Source: Theobroma cacao
Lineage: Eukaryota > Streptophyta > Magnoliopsida > Malvales > Malvaceae
Assembly (NCBI RefSeq): GCF_000208745.1
Contig: NC_030853.1
Location: forward strand, 18,731,986 to 18,795,985
Length of the DNA stretch: 64,000 nt
Direction: 5' to 3'
How positions within the stretch are numbered: position 1 is the first letter of the stretch; the number at the start of each line of letters is the position of its first letter. Shown here piece by piece: positions 46,836 to 58,231 of the stretch. The translations under genes and the position numbers were made by a program. Under the pieces are notes generated by a model that worked only from the letters and a program-made list of their open reading frames with translations, was not told the DNA's origin and did no database searches.

Positions 46836-48685
46836 TTAACCCTTTGAAAGCCCTCTTATATTTTTTTTTTCTTTTTTTTTCACTCTTTTTCTTCTTCAGC
46901 CACCATCCCCACTCCCATTCTTCCCTCTTCTACCAATCTCTTGCCTTCTTCTGTTTTCTCTTTTTCACTCAAATTTTTTGTATTTTCTTTTTACTTGAAT
47001 TTTATTTATTTATTTATTATTTTTATTTTTATTTTTCATTTGAAATCTTGCACTCTTAAGGTAAGTATTCCTCCAAACACTTGGTTTTCAATTATGTTGT
47101 GTAGAGAAAGGTTGCAGTCGGTGTTAATGGCAAACTTTATAATTTTTGAACCTTGAATGAGTCAATTGTGCATGTTTGTTAATGAGTTTTTCAGACTTCC
47201 TCATGATTAATGCTTAGAGTGTTGAAAATTTTGAAGATTAGTGCCAATTTCTTGTTACCCATATAATGGATTCATGAACTTTTCATTTGCTGCATATATA
47301 ATTGATGAATGCTTTGTTGCTAAGAGGAGATGATGGGTGGTGACAATGCAGAAGACATGCAGACTGCAGCTTCAGAGTAGGGGAGTGTTCTTGTTCTTTT
47401 TCTTTTATCACATTGAGGACAATGTTCATTCTAAGTTTGGGGGAGTAGTTTAGAATTTTGTTAGTTTATTTACATGTTTTATTTATATTTTGCACGTTTT
47501 CTTGTGTTTCAAAAAAAATTGAGATATTTATACATCATTCATGATTGTCCCAATTCTAGGATGATATTTTAATTATCTTTTGATTCTTAGCTTTTGGGAA
47601 GCATATAGTTATGATTTAATTTTATGTGATATTCTTGTGTTAGCTTTATTTTAGAATGTGACTTCCAATAATATGAGCACTATACTTTTTATTTAGAATT
47701 TTTGTGTGATTTAGAGAAAGTTTATGTTGATGAAAAAGTATAGTGAAGTCAAGAATTTTAGAATTTGTTTGATTCTCTCTCGAGGCGAAATCTTAGATAA
47801 CACTTAGGATAGGAAGTGATTTAGGCCATCTTTGGATCGTTTGAGCCTTTTTAAGCCTACCTTGTTATATTTATCCTTAGTCACCCTTTTTGAGCTTCAT
47901 ATACCTTTTCTTTGTAATTACACAGTTATATTAGCCTTGGCCTGTTTATTTAATTCCATGCAATTTGAACCTTTCACCCTCTAAATATTTTAATCTTTCT
48001 AAGGAATGATTTGAGTCTAAGAATAAATTGAGGTAGAATGTGAAAAAAAATGATGGTTGTTAGCAAAATTACCCCTAGTTTATAATTGTCAAAAATAAGT
48101 TTGGGGGTTGAAAAAAAAAGAAAAAGAAAAAAGAAAAGAATAAAATATGTGGTACAAAGGAAAGTTTACTTCAAGTTTGGGGGTGCTTTACAAAAAAAAA
48201 ATTGAGCTCTTTATATGATCTAGATTGATTAAGTGCTTAGGGTGAATTTGAGCCTAAATATATCTTTTATCATACCTTGACCCTAGCCTTACATTACAAG
48301 CTTGATAAAGACCTATTGATCCTTGAATAAGTGTTAATCTACATTAGTGGAGAGAGAAATGAAAAGCAAACTTATGGGATCTTAGTACTAATCTATGCTT
48401 AGATTAGGCATAAAGTAATCTGAATTGCATGATATTCTTTTTAAGAGAGTATTTACACACACATGGGAAGTTCATTCGAAAAATAAGTTTTCACTTGAAT
48501 TGATGCATGAAATTAAGGATTAGCTGTAAGTTACCTTAAGTTGGAATTGAAGTTAATTTCTGAGGAAAATTTGGAAAATCATGATTTGGTGTTTCTATAT
48601 CTCGTTTAAGAATTTTTTATGATTCAGTTTTCTTTTTGTGATTTTCTTTTGCTCGAGGACTAGCAAAATTTCAAGTTTGGGGGTG
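46836..48685 (+). other. Non-coding 3' region of the Athila-like element
   Basis: Contains a pyrimidine-rich stretch (46860-47060), the palindrome-like ACATTGAGGACAATGT (47410-47425) and four copies of AAGTTTGGGGG (47433, 48097, 48173, 48673). The last directly abuts the 3' LTR and is the polypurine tract. No gene. Confidence 0.7.
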
Positions 48686-50101
48686 TGATAATTCTATTTT
48701 ATAGAATTATTTTATTCCAATTTTGTTATTAAATATTAGCTAAGTCCTCAATTTTTAATTATAATTTAATTATTTTTAGTTGTTTTTATGATTAGGTTAC
48801 TTTTTAGTGAGTTATTTTAATTTTATGTTATTTCTTTCATTTTAGTTATTATTTATTGATTTTTATATTTTTTTGTAGGATTAAAAGTAATTAGGCTTAA
48901 TTTTGGAAAGTAAGGTGTTGAAAGACCTAGAATCTGCTTGCGTATGTTTTAGTATTTTGGCCATATCTTGAGCTATAGAACTTCAAATGATACAATTCTT
49001 AGACCATTGGAAAGCTAAGAGATATAGCTATAACTTTTATGGATACACTTTGCCCAGTTCTGCTTTGAAGATAGAGAAAATCGGGTCAGAGAATGGTTAG
49101 ACGTACTATGCAGGGAATGAAAATTTGTAAAGACCGATAATTGATTTTTGGGCCTTTTATTACACTCTTAAGCCCAATTAAACCCTAGGTCACCTTAAGG
49201 AACTTTAGGTTTAGTCTATTAGTATAAATAAGATATGTTTAACAACATTAGACACACAACTTTTGAGAGATTCAAGAAGTTACAAGTTGAGGCTAAAACT
49301 TGGAGATCAGGGTGGAAAATATTGTTTTGTTTTCTTGCTTAGCTTTTATCTTTCTTGATGCTTTCAATGGTTGAAAATATTGTTATTTTATTTTGCAATT
49401 ATGAGTAGCTAAATTTCTTTTTCTAAGATTTCAATTGAACCACATGTAGTCTAAGTTTTTAATCTCTTTCTTACTTATTTTTAATAGGATTTGAATTGTT
49501 TATTCTAATTTGTTCTTAATGCTTTTAATTGCCTGACCAACAATTAAATTGATCAGGAACCTAAACAAACTTAGGAAAGGGAGTTTAGAGTAAACTAAAA
49601 TTGGGATAGCATATGATCATATTAATTGATTTGCGTATAGGATAAAGATATACCTATAGGTCATATGTAGCCAGATTAGAGCCTGAACTTAATGAGTCTG
49701 TTTTAATTTCAATTCACATAGGGATATAGTATTTTGGTTAAAATAGATATTTTTATAAGATGAGTCGGGAGACCCTTATAAATAATTTAGGACTCTAGGT
49801 TAGCAATTTAATCCATTAAAATAAGTTAAGAAAGAGAGGTAAGATTTAGATGAAGTGTGAGGGATATTGTAATCCTAGGCTTGTTTGATTTGATATTTTC
49901 TAAAGTTATTATTATGTTGATTTTTCTTGTTGGTTTTAATTTTAGTTAATTAATTAATTTTTATTGTTTGGATAAGATTAAATTGTTCTAATCTTAGTAC
50001 TTAGTAAAGTTTTAGATCAATTCCCTATGGGATCGATACCTTGCTTGCCAATATACTATCTATTTGATACGTATACTTGCATAGTAGGATTTTAACTAAT
50101 A
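48686..50101 (+). repeat. 3' LTR of the Athila-like element
   Basis: 1416 bp, aligned with 42138-43569 throughout, with a small deletion near 49375. Confidence 0.82.
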
Positions 50102-50106
50102 GTTTT

Positions 50107-52370
50107 CTCACTATTTTTTGAAAGTTTATCGCTTTTTGTTACTAGCTCTTTCGGGCTTGAAATTGAATTGAACCTTGTTTCATAAAAGAGAGCATTTCTT
50201 GATTCTATGACTGTATTAATGGAATATGAATCATTGGGCTCTATCACCAAGAAACAATATGCTTTACTATGTTCAACATATCCTATAAATATACATTCAA
50301 TTCCTCTTTCACCCAATTTCTTTTTCTTTGATTTTGGAACTCTTACTATGGCTCGACATCCCCAATCTCTTAAATAATTAAGTTTTGGCTTTCTTCCTTT
50401 TCGTAGTTCATAAGAAGTAGTTTTACTCCTTTTGTTTGGGATATTATTTAGTATATGGTAAGCCGTTAATAAGGCTTCACCCCAAAATCCTTTTCCCAAA
50501 CCTGAATTAAAAAGCAAAGAATTGACTAATTCTGTAAGAACTTAATTCTTACATTCTGCTACACCATTTTGTTCTAGTGTGTATGGAGCAGTAATCTCAT
50601 GAATAATACCAATAAACTCAAAATACTTGAGGTCATAATATTCACCTCCTCTATCACTTTGTAAACATTTGATAAGCAATTCACAATACAATTCAATTTC
50701 TTTTTTATAAATTCTAAATTTCTCCATTGCTTCATCTTTAGTATGAAATAAGTAAACATAGCAGTGTCTACAAAAGTCATCTATAAATGCTACGAAGTAT
50801 TTCTTTTCACCAATAGATGGAGTACTATGCATGTCACAAACATCATAATGTATTAATGCAAGTAATTTGGAGTTTCTTTCTACCTTGGGAAATGAGTTTC
50901 TTACGATTTTAGTAGCTATGCATGTCTTGCACATATCATTATTTACATCAAAGTTGGGTATTAACACCAATTTAGCCATATCATGCATTCTTCTATAATG
51001 AACATGACCTAATCTATTATGCCATAAATTACACAAAGTTGCTTTACTATCATGAACATTAAACGAGGCATCAATATAAGTAGAACTAGTAGTATTCTTA
51101 TTAATATTAAGTTTGAACATGTTTTTACAAAAATATCCACTTCCCACATATTGTCCACCTTTTGTAAGGATGAACTTATCTGCTTCAAATACTAATTTGA
51201 AACCATACTTATTCAACAAACCACCTGACACAAGATTCTTTCTAACTTCCAATACATAAACATTGTTTAGTATAAGTATTTTTCCAAAAGTAAACATAAG
51301 TTCCACGGTGCCTTTTCCTATCACTTGTGTAGTGGAGGAAGTTCCTATGTATAGCACAGTTTCACCATTAACTGCTTCCAAAGTCTTGAAGAAACTTTTG
51401 TCATTGCATACATGATTAGTTGCATTAGTGTCAATCCACCATGCTCCATCATCTTGGAAAAGATTGACCTCAGAAACCATAGCCAAAAATTTGTTGTTGT
51501 TCACACATTGTGTCTTGTTTTTCAAAAGTTTAGATTCCACCTTAAAGTGTCCAAGTTTGTTACAATGGAAACATGGCCCTTTTTTGTTCCTTTTGATCTT
51601 ATAACTTTTGTCATTTATACCCATGGAATGTTTTCTTTTGTTGCATGAGACCAGCTTGTTTGATAGTTTGTGTTCCATCACATGGACCTTTGAACTCTCA
51701 AGATTCTTTTCATTAGAATCCTTTTCTTTTCATCTTGCTTGACTTCTTCTTGTTTGCCATAATCTTTTTCTATTTGAAGATGATTACCAAAGTCCTCGAG
51801 AGAAATTTCTTCTTTTTTATGTTTTAGAGTTTTCTTAGTGTCTCTCCATGAAAGGGGAAGCTTATCAATTGTTGAAGATACCATAATAGCTTCATCCATT
51901 TCAACACCATATTGCTTAAAGCTATTTAGAATGCGTTCAAGCTTATGCAATTGCTCCATAATAAAGCGATTATCAACCATTTTGTAATTATTGAAATGAC
52001 TAACCATAAATTTTTTACTACTTGCATTTTCAGCCATATATCTTGCTTCCAATTTGTCCCAAAGTTGTTTTGCATTAGCTTCATTCTAGTACGCATCGAA
52101 CAATGCATCTGACATTCCATTAAGAATGTGTCCCATGCATATGTAGTCATCATTATCCCATTTTTGCCTCCAACGAATTTTATCCACAAATTCTTCACCA
52201 CCTTCTTCATTTGGTCTTGGTGTATCTAGAACATAAACGACATTAAGAGTTGTAAAGAGGAAGCGCATTTTTTTCTGCCATCGAATAAAGTTTCCTCCTT
52301 CAAAGTGATCTAACTTGACAATGTTGGTAGCCATCTCTTTAAGTGAAATCATTTTGAATACCACGAAAAT
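50107..52370 (-). pseudogene. Copia gag, protease and integrase remnant, copy B
   Basis: Minus strand, right to left: Gag start (MATNIVKLDHFEGGNFIRWQ, 52330 downward), Gag UBN2-like body (51678-52052, frame break at 52060), zinc knuckle (CFHCNKLGHFKVES, last Cys lost), protease (WWIDTNATNHVC, where D-S-G is D-T-N), pre-integrase (LWHNRLGHVHYRRMHDM), the integrase core with Asp in DVCDM, Asp in LQSDRGGEY and Glu in EQNGVAE, then WGEALLTAYHILNNIPNK (50092-50517). The D-D-E residues remain but a stop at 50541 and other breaks make it inactive. It continues left of the Gypsy insertion at 42137. Confidence 0.85.
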
Positions 52371-52382
52371 AAGTCTTAAAAT

Positions 52383-53183
52383 TGTTGGTACAAATGGGTT
52401 TAAGATGGAATTTAAGAACCGGCAAAATTGATTCCAACGCGAGCCTTTCAATAGACTCTATTTTTAAGACTTATTTCACCCCACCATTCGGTATTCAAAG
52501 TGGAATAATGCAAATAGCCTTAGGGATACAATGAAGATAATGTCTAACTTTGTCGTGCACTTTACGAGAGTAGACCGCTAGATACACCCGAGGGTTTGAA
52601 AAGTTATTCGACTTTAGAGCCTACTTTCTACAGCAAGTAGATCATAAGGAATTTGGACGTTTTTGTAGTTGATGAAAACTTAAATGTTTATGTTAATAGA
52701 ACACAACACTTTTCTTGCTCTTGATTTTTGTGCTCTTGTTTTGTTTTTGATTTGATGTCTCAAAATAGTTGACAACAAGCCCTTTATATAGGCTTGCAAG
52801 TGTCTCTTCTTCAAGGACACAACCCTTTCATTAAGGCACCATTTTGTCTAAAAGACATTTTTACATTTTTCAAGACACAACCTTTGGATAAAGGTATTGT
52901 TTCAATAATCATCTTATGAAAAGACAACTATTCCTTTCATAAAACATAATCTTTAAGCTATAATTTGAAACAATTACTTTCCATATTTAACTTTTGAGCT
53001 ATACTGTTTTATCAATTTGTCTCATAACCTTTGGATGTCATTTTACCAAGGGATATAACCATTCACATGAAAACTTACCTACAATCCAATAGTCACATTA
53101 TGTCATTTTATGTGACATAACCTTTAAGCTAAGATAGCTTTTCATTATGTGACATAATCTTTTATTTTGAAAATACACCAACA
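52383..53183 (-). repeat. 5' LTR of Copia copy B
   Basis: 801 bp, TGTTGGTA to CACCAACA. A weak TGGTATTCAAAA on the minus strand 20 bases beyond it may be a decayed initiator-Met primer site. Confidence 0.85.
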
Positions 53184-53188
53184 TAATT

Positions 53189-54263
53189 TAATGTCCATCA
53201 TCAAAACCCCGTTAATTTCTTCTAATCTTTTAGACAAATTCGATCATTTTGTTCCCTTTGATAATAGAAATCCTTCAATTCTTACCAGAACCCTCCAAAG
53301 ATTGATTGTTTCAAGCCAACGGCAACAGCGGTCTAAATAGGGAAAAGTCTACTATTTGAGGTTGTATTTTATTTCACTTCATTTAATTTGATTGGTCAAT
53401 AGGGTTGTTGGAGTGATAGGAAAAAAAGCCTAATGTTTTTTAGTAATATTTTAGAGTGAAAATAAGAAATCAATTTAATGAGGGGAATTGTGTATCTTAA
53501 TTAGTCGCCCTTTTGAGTTAATAAATCCATCATTTTACTTTCCCATGCTCTTACCTTGTTTCTATGTTTACATAGGGAAATGTGCATGTCTGTGTATGCC
53601 AGTGCATGTATGAACCTTATTTATGCATTTTTTTTAATTAATGATTTCATAAAATGAAATGGTTTATTATCAGAGGTGTCTGCTTTAGGATGACAATGTT
53701 GAATTGAGCATGCTTGTGATGGATTGGCTAGATTTGTATTTCATTTTCCAAGTGACAAAAATTGTTGAAGTTTGCTTTCCTCATATATTTTTGGTATTTT
53801 CAGGCATGTTATGGTGCTATGTTTGGTATTCTCCCCATTTGTTTTACAAACAAGCACCGATGGAGCACATGCATTTAAATTATCTAATATAACATCAATA
53901 TTTAAGATTAGCACAGTGTAATGAAGCTTTATGGTGTTCCTTTTTTTTTTCTCTTTAAAGAGCTTTAAGTTGTGATTAGCATTTCATGTTGATGTTTAGA
54001 CATAGAATAAGTTGGACTTTTGTCGGATTCTTGCAAAATTTATAGATTTCATGTTCATATATAGTCGTGAGGTGTCTTGGTGCCTCACATGACTGCGATT
54101 GAGTACACTTCTGAATTGCAAAGTCGCTCTGCAATTACTAGCTAATAGCTATAAGAGAATACATTTGTCGATTAAATCTTATAATCATTGTTTTTTGTTT
54201 ACATTCCATTGTGTAGTCAGCATGAGTACTCAAATCTGTGTGCCATCAGAAAACTTCATCCTG
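53189..54263. other. Unrecognised segment, copy B
   Basis: Paralogue of 4233-5308 at about 5% difference. The same possible exon scrap lies near 54222. No gene recognised. Confidence 0.4.
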
Positions 54264-55444
54264 ATGTTCAGTGGCAATGTCAAGATTTTATGTTTAAGGG
54301 GACGAAAAATCAAAAACAATGTTTATAAATTAAACAATTATATTAGAAATTCAATATTTGGCAATAATATAAAACAATTTAGACGAAAAAGTTCATATGA
54401 AAATTATACAAATAAATCCTGAAAATTATTCAAAGAAATCAATCTTAATAATTTACTTAAAATAATTAACTAGTATAATTATAAATAATTTAATGATGAC
54501 AATAATCTCAATTTCTAGATAAACTTAACAATAAACAAAAATTAACAAATATAATAACAAAAATCTCAATGGGAAGCAATCCCTTAAAAAATATTAAGGA
54601 TTATCAATAAACAATTCAATGTAGAAGAAATTTTCTAAAATTAATAACAAAATTAAATACAATATTAATAAACAATTCAACGAGTAAGCAATCCTTGAAT
54701 AGCAAACTTAATTGTTCATAAGAATCTAAGAAAAAAAAACACAATTAATTTGTAGGAAAACAATAAAGTAATTCCTAAATAAATAAGTAATAACTAATCT
54801 TAAGTGCTTAATCAAATTGCTTTTGACAAAAATAGCTAGGATGGTAAATCCTAAATCAAAATCATCAAGTAAAATCATTAAATAAAGAAAAAATTTAAAA
54901 TTGAAAATGATAAAAATAATAAATTAAGTAAATAAACCAATCTTACCAATTATCATGAAATGTAGATTCAGTTATTGACTAAAAGTTTTCTACACAAAGA
55001 ATATTGACGAGCAAAAAAGTGTAAAAAATTTATTTTTTTTTGTTTCTATAGAATTTGGTAAAAAGAAAAAAGAGCAAGTAATGGTTGTGAGGTTTTGGAG
55101 AAGTGAGGTTTGAAAATAATTCTATTGCAATTGGTTTTATTTTATTATTTTTGAAAAATGCAATTGGTTTTATTTTAGTCCTATTAAAATTAGTTGTTGA
55201 CTAATTGTTGTGCTATATTTCACTAAACAAAAACTTATTGTAGGAATAAAATTATAAAATTTCAAAAAATAATATGTAAAAAAATTTTAAAATTTTTGTA
55301 AGGATGAAATTATAAAATTTTTAAAAAGTAAAGGCAAATTATAAAAATTTAAAAATTATTGAAGGGGAGAAATTAAAAAATTTTAAAAAATATATAGATA
55401 AATTATAAAAATTTAACCCTCCCGTCTACCTTTGCATCTGAACA
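54264..55444. mobile_element. AT-rich, possibly hAT-like element, copy B
   Basis: Paralogue of 5309-6467 with the same ends (TGTTCAGTGGC, CATCTGAACA). No coding sequence. Confidence 0.35.
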
Positions 55445-55448
55445 TTTC

Positions 55449-55551
55449 ACTTATTGGTTGATGCCTGATCTTTCTGCTTAAATAGTAAAGTTCGAATGCT
55501 CTCTCTCCCAATAACTTTCCCTCAATTATAAAAAAAAAAAAAAAAAAAAAA
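55449..55551 (+). mobile_element. SINE-like sequence with poly(A) end
   Basis: AAGTTCGAATGCTCTCTCTCCCAATAA resembles the B-box part of the SINE at 15220, and an A-run of over 20 bases follows. Copy A lacks it. Confidence 0.4.
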
Positions 55552-55599
55552 NGAAAAGGCTAGTGGGGGTAAAGTTCTAGAAGAATAAGTTCGAGACCC

Positions 55600-56745
55600 A
55601 CAAATTGATATTCCTATGGAATCTGAACATGAGGTTATGACATCTGATGTACAACCATAACCTCAAGAGACATAACCACTCAAAGGTCTAGTAGTATATG
55701 TTAAGTTCTTAAGCGATATGGATTTCTCTTGGATAGAGACGTATTGCTCATAAATGATGAGCCTATAACCTATGAAAAGGCGATATTGGACATTGATTTT
55801 AAGAAATGGCAAGAAGCCATGAAATTTAAAATGGATGCCATGGATACAAACTGAGTATGGACTTTAGTGGATCCACTTAAAAGGATAAAATCCATTAGGT
55901 GCAAGTGGGTCTTTAAGAGAAAAATCGATGTAGATGGCAAGGTGCAAACTTTTAAAGCTAGACTGGTAGCAAAAGGTTATAAACAAAGATAAGGAGTTGA
56001 CTTTGAGAAAACTTTTTGACTAGTAGGTATGCTTAAATCTATTAGGATTTTGGTTGCAATTCCTGTATACCATGATTATGATATATGACAAATGGAAGTA
56101 AAAACTGCATTCCTTAATAAAAATTTGCAAGAGAAAGTGTACATTACATAACTTGAGGGTTTTCCATCCAATGCTAGTGCCAATAAGGTGTGCAAGCTTC
56201 AAAAGTCCATTTATGAACTTAAGCAAGCTTCTCGAAGTTAGAATATCTATGTTGATGAAGCTGTCAAAGGGTTTGACTTCATTAAGAATGATGATGAACT
56301 GTGTGTCTACAAGAAGGCTTGTGGGAGCGCCATTATTTTCCTAGTACTGTATATGGATGACATATTGCTCATGGAAAATGATATACCATTGTTGCAATCT
56401 ACTAAGATTTGGCTATCCAAACAATTCTCCATGAAGGATTTGGGAGAAACAACTTACATTTTGGGAATAAAGATCTATAAAGATAGATTTAAAAGGTTGC
56501 TTGGTCTCTCCCAATCCACATACATAGACAAGGTGATAAAGAGGTTTATCATGATGGAGTCCAAGAAGGGGCACTTGCCTATGTCACATGGCATCTATCT
56601 CTCCAAAGACATGTGTTTAAACAATCAGGAGGAGAGAGATCGCATAGATAAGATCCCATATGTTTCAGCAATAGAATCTATCATGTATGTAATGTTATGC
56701 ACTAGACCAGATGTATCTTATGCAATGATGTCACGTTTGGTTCGC
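55600..56745 (+). pseudogene. Decayed Copia RT of a different lineage
   Basis: [26 protein letters not shown] (in part), VKTAFLN, KVCKLQKSIYELKQASRS, YMDDILL (active site intact) and MYVMLCTRPDVSYAM are typical of Copia RT. At least six in-frame stops lie in 55855-56240. It is on the opposite strand to the two paralogous Copia elements, and its sequence belongs to another Copia lineage. It has no LTRs here; sequence after 56745 is unrelated to RNase H. Confidence 0.8.
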
Positions 56746-57384
56746 GGAATAGAATAGCTATTTTGTGAGAATAAAATAAGATGGGAAAAGAATAGAATAG
56801 TTATTACCTAGTTGGTACAATGAATGGAATGGAGTAGGAACAGTTATTATGACTTATTGTAGTGTTTGGTTGCTAAAAATAATTTTGGAATAAGAAAGAA
56901 ATAGAAGATAAAAAGACAAAACTACCTTTTATTATATATATGATTATTTATTTTTTATTTTTAAAAATTTATAATTTATTTAAAAAAATAATAACTGATA
57001 ATTTAAGTGTTAAAATTTTATATATAATTTAATCATTAGCATTATATAAGATTAATATTTATTAGAACTTAAATATTATTATGATTAATTTTTATTTTAT
57101 TTTATTTTATTTTTTGAATATTAATAATTTATAATTTATTTCAAATATTAATAATTGATAATTTAAATAATATCATTTCATTTATAATTCAATACTAACA
57201 TTATAAAATATTAATAATTATTTGAAGTGTATTTTAACCTTATATATAATAATGAATTTTATGTATGTTATTTATATTAAATTTTATTATATTTGATGTT
57301 ATTATTTTGTTATAATTATTTTAATAATTATAGTTTTTAAATTTAAATAATAAAATTATTTTTAATTATAAATATTTTTATTTA

Positions 57385-57610
57385 ATGGTGTTAAACGTGT
57401 TATTAATCGTGTCGTGTAGTATATTGACACGTTTAATAAAAGTGTTAATCGTGTCGTGTCCTGTTACACGTGTATTAAACGTGTACGTGTACATGTTTTA
57501 AATTTAAGACATGAATATTAAACGTGTCGTGTTCATGTTTAGTCTTAACGTATTTCGTATCTAAACGTGTCTGACACGTTTAAGACACAAAAACACGAAT
57601 TGTCGGGTCT
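57385..57610. repeat. CGTGT/ACACG-rich degenerate repeat
   Basis: Many copies of TTAAACGTGTCGTGT and its complement (GACACGTTTAA) over 225 bp, ending CACGAATTGTCGGGTCTACC. Such ACACG-rich ends occur in some plant DNA transposons, but the class cannot be fixed here. Confidence 0.6.
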
Positions 57611-58231
57611 ACCTCCGCCTCTGTTGATGTTCCATTATGACATGTTAGGTTATGGAATACTATTATGGTAATCTTTTACCTTAAGCTCATAAGCCAAACA
57701 CACAATGTGTATGTTTCTTATGAGGTTGAGTCCTTGTCACAAGTGAATAAGTAGAAAATGAAAAAGGTTAATGTGTGAAGTGATAATCATCTTCACAAAA
57801 CCATAGCAAAATATTTTAACTAAAAGAAGAATTGTTGTTAAAGGCATTTTTTAGCAGAAAATAGTTTACATATTTTGCGTCAAGTCTGCATTCTCCTTCT
57901 CTTCAATCTGAAATTTTTTATTTATTCTTATTTTTTGGTTTTGGTTCAGAAAATAGAAATGGAGTTTATTTTTATTGTGCGGGACTTACAGTGTGAGATC
58001 TACCAAGGGAGAGGGGAATGCGTCGAAGGAGGAAAGAGAGAAAGGACGGAGATATTGAAGAGCAGAGAAGTGTGAGGAACCACAAATTAGTGAGAGAAAG
58101 AAAAGAAAGGAGGGCAAAGGGGAAACTTTTTTTAATGGATCAAATAAAGTAAGACATCGTTGAGAATACGCCTCTCCTGGAAAGCAGACACTTGAATCAA
58201 AAGAAATTAATAAGGTTCCACTCATGACTCA

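Larger units (their letters stand above)
42138..50101 (+). mobile_element. Athila-like Gypsy element with internal deletion, nested in Copia
   Basis: LTRs at 42138-43569 and 48686-50101 both start TGATAATTCTATTTTATAGA. They are flanked by GTTCT (42133-42137) and GTTTT (50102-50106), and copy A shows an empty site near 3350. The primer-binding site (43576-43593, TGGCGCCGTTGCCGGGGA) is complementary to the 3' end of plant tRNA-Asp, as in Athila-group elements. Gag and protease are present, but RT, RNase H and most of the integrase are missing, leaving only an integrase C-terminus (46079-46276), so it could not copy itself. LTRs differ by about 3-4% in the first 115 bp. It inserted after the duplication. 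Confidence 0.9.
39129..53183 (-). mobile_element. Ty1/Copia retrotransposon, copy B, near full length
   Basis: The element has both LTRs (39129-39915 and 52383-53183) and is flanked by TAATT on both sides (39124-39128 and 53184-53188). Without the 8-kb Gypsy insertion (42138-50101) it is about 6.1 kb, normal for Copia. Domain order on the minus strand is gag, protease, integrase, RT, RNase H, the Ty1/Copia order. It is decayed: stops and frameshifts throughout, RT active site YVGD rather than YVDD, and a zinc knuckle with Ser in place of the last Cys. The first base pair after TA replaces the TG at one end (TATTGGTG at 39129). LTR-LTR difference is above 10% by eye over the first 140 bp, so it is old. 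Confidence 0.9.
55449..57770. mobile_element. Composite insertion present only in copy B
   Basis: Copy A has 14 bp (6472-6485) where copy B has 2.3 kb. It holds a SINE-like end with an A-run (55449-55551, N at 55552), a decayed Copia RT on the plus strand (55600-56745), an AT-rich stretch (56745-57380) and a CGTGT-rich stretch (57385-57610). No common target duplication was found, so it may be several insertions, or copy A may have lost sequence. Confidence 0.6.

Noticed and set aside
46844..47156. Phe/Ser/Tyr-rich frames in the Gypsy 3' region
   Set aside because: Pyrimidine-rich tract before the polypurine tract; no homology and no start context.
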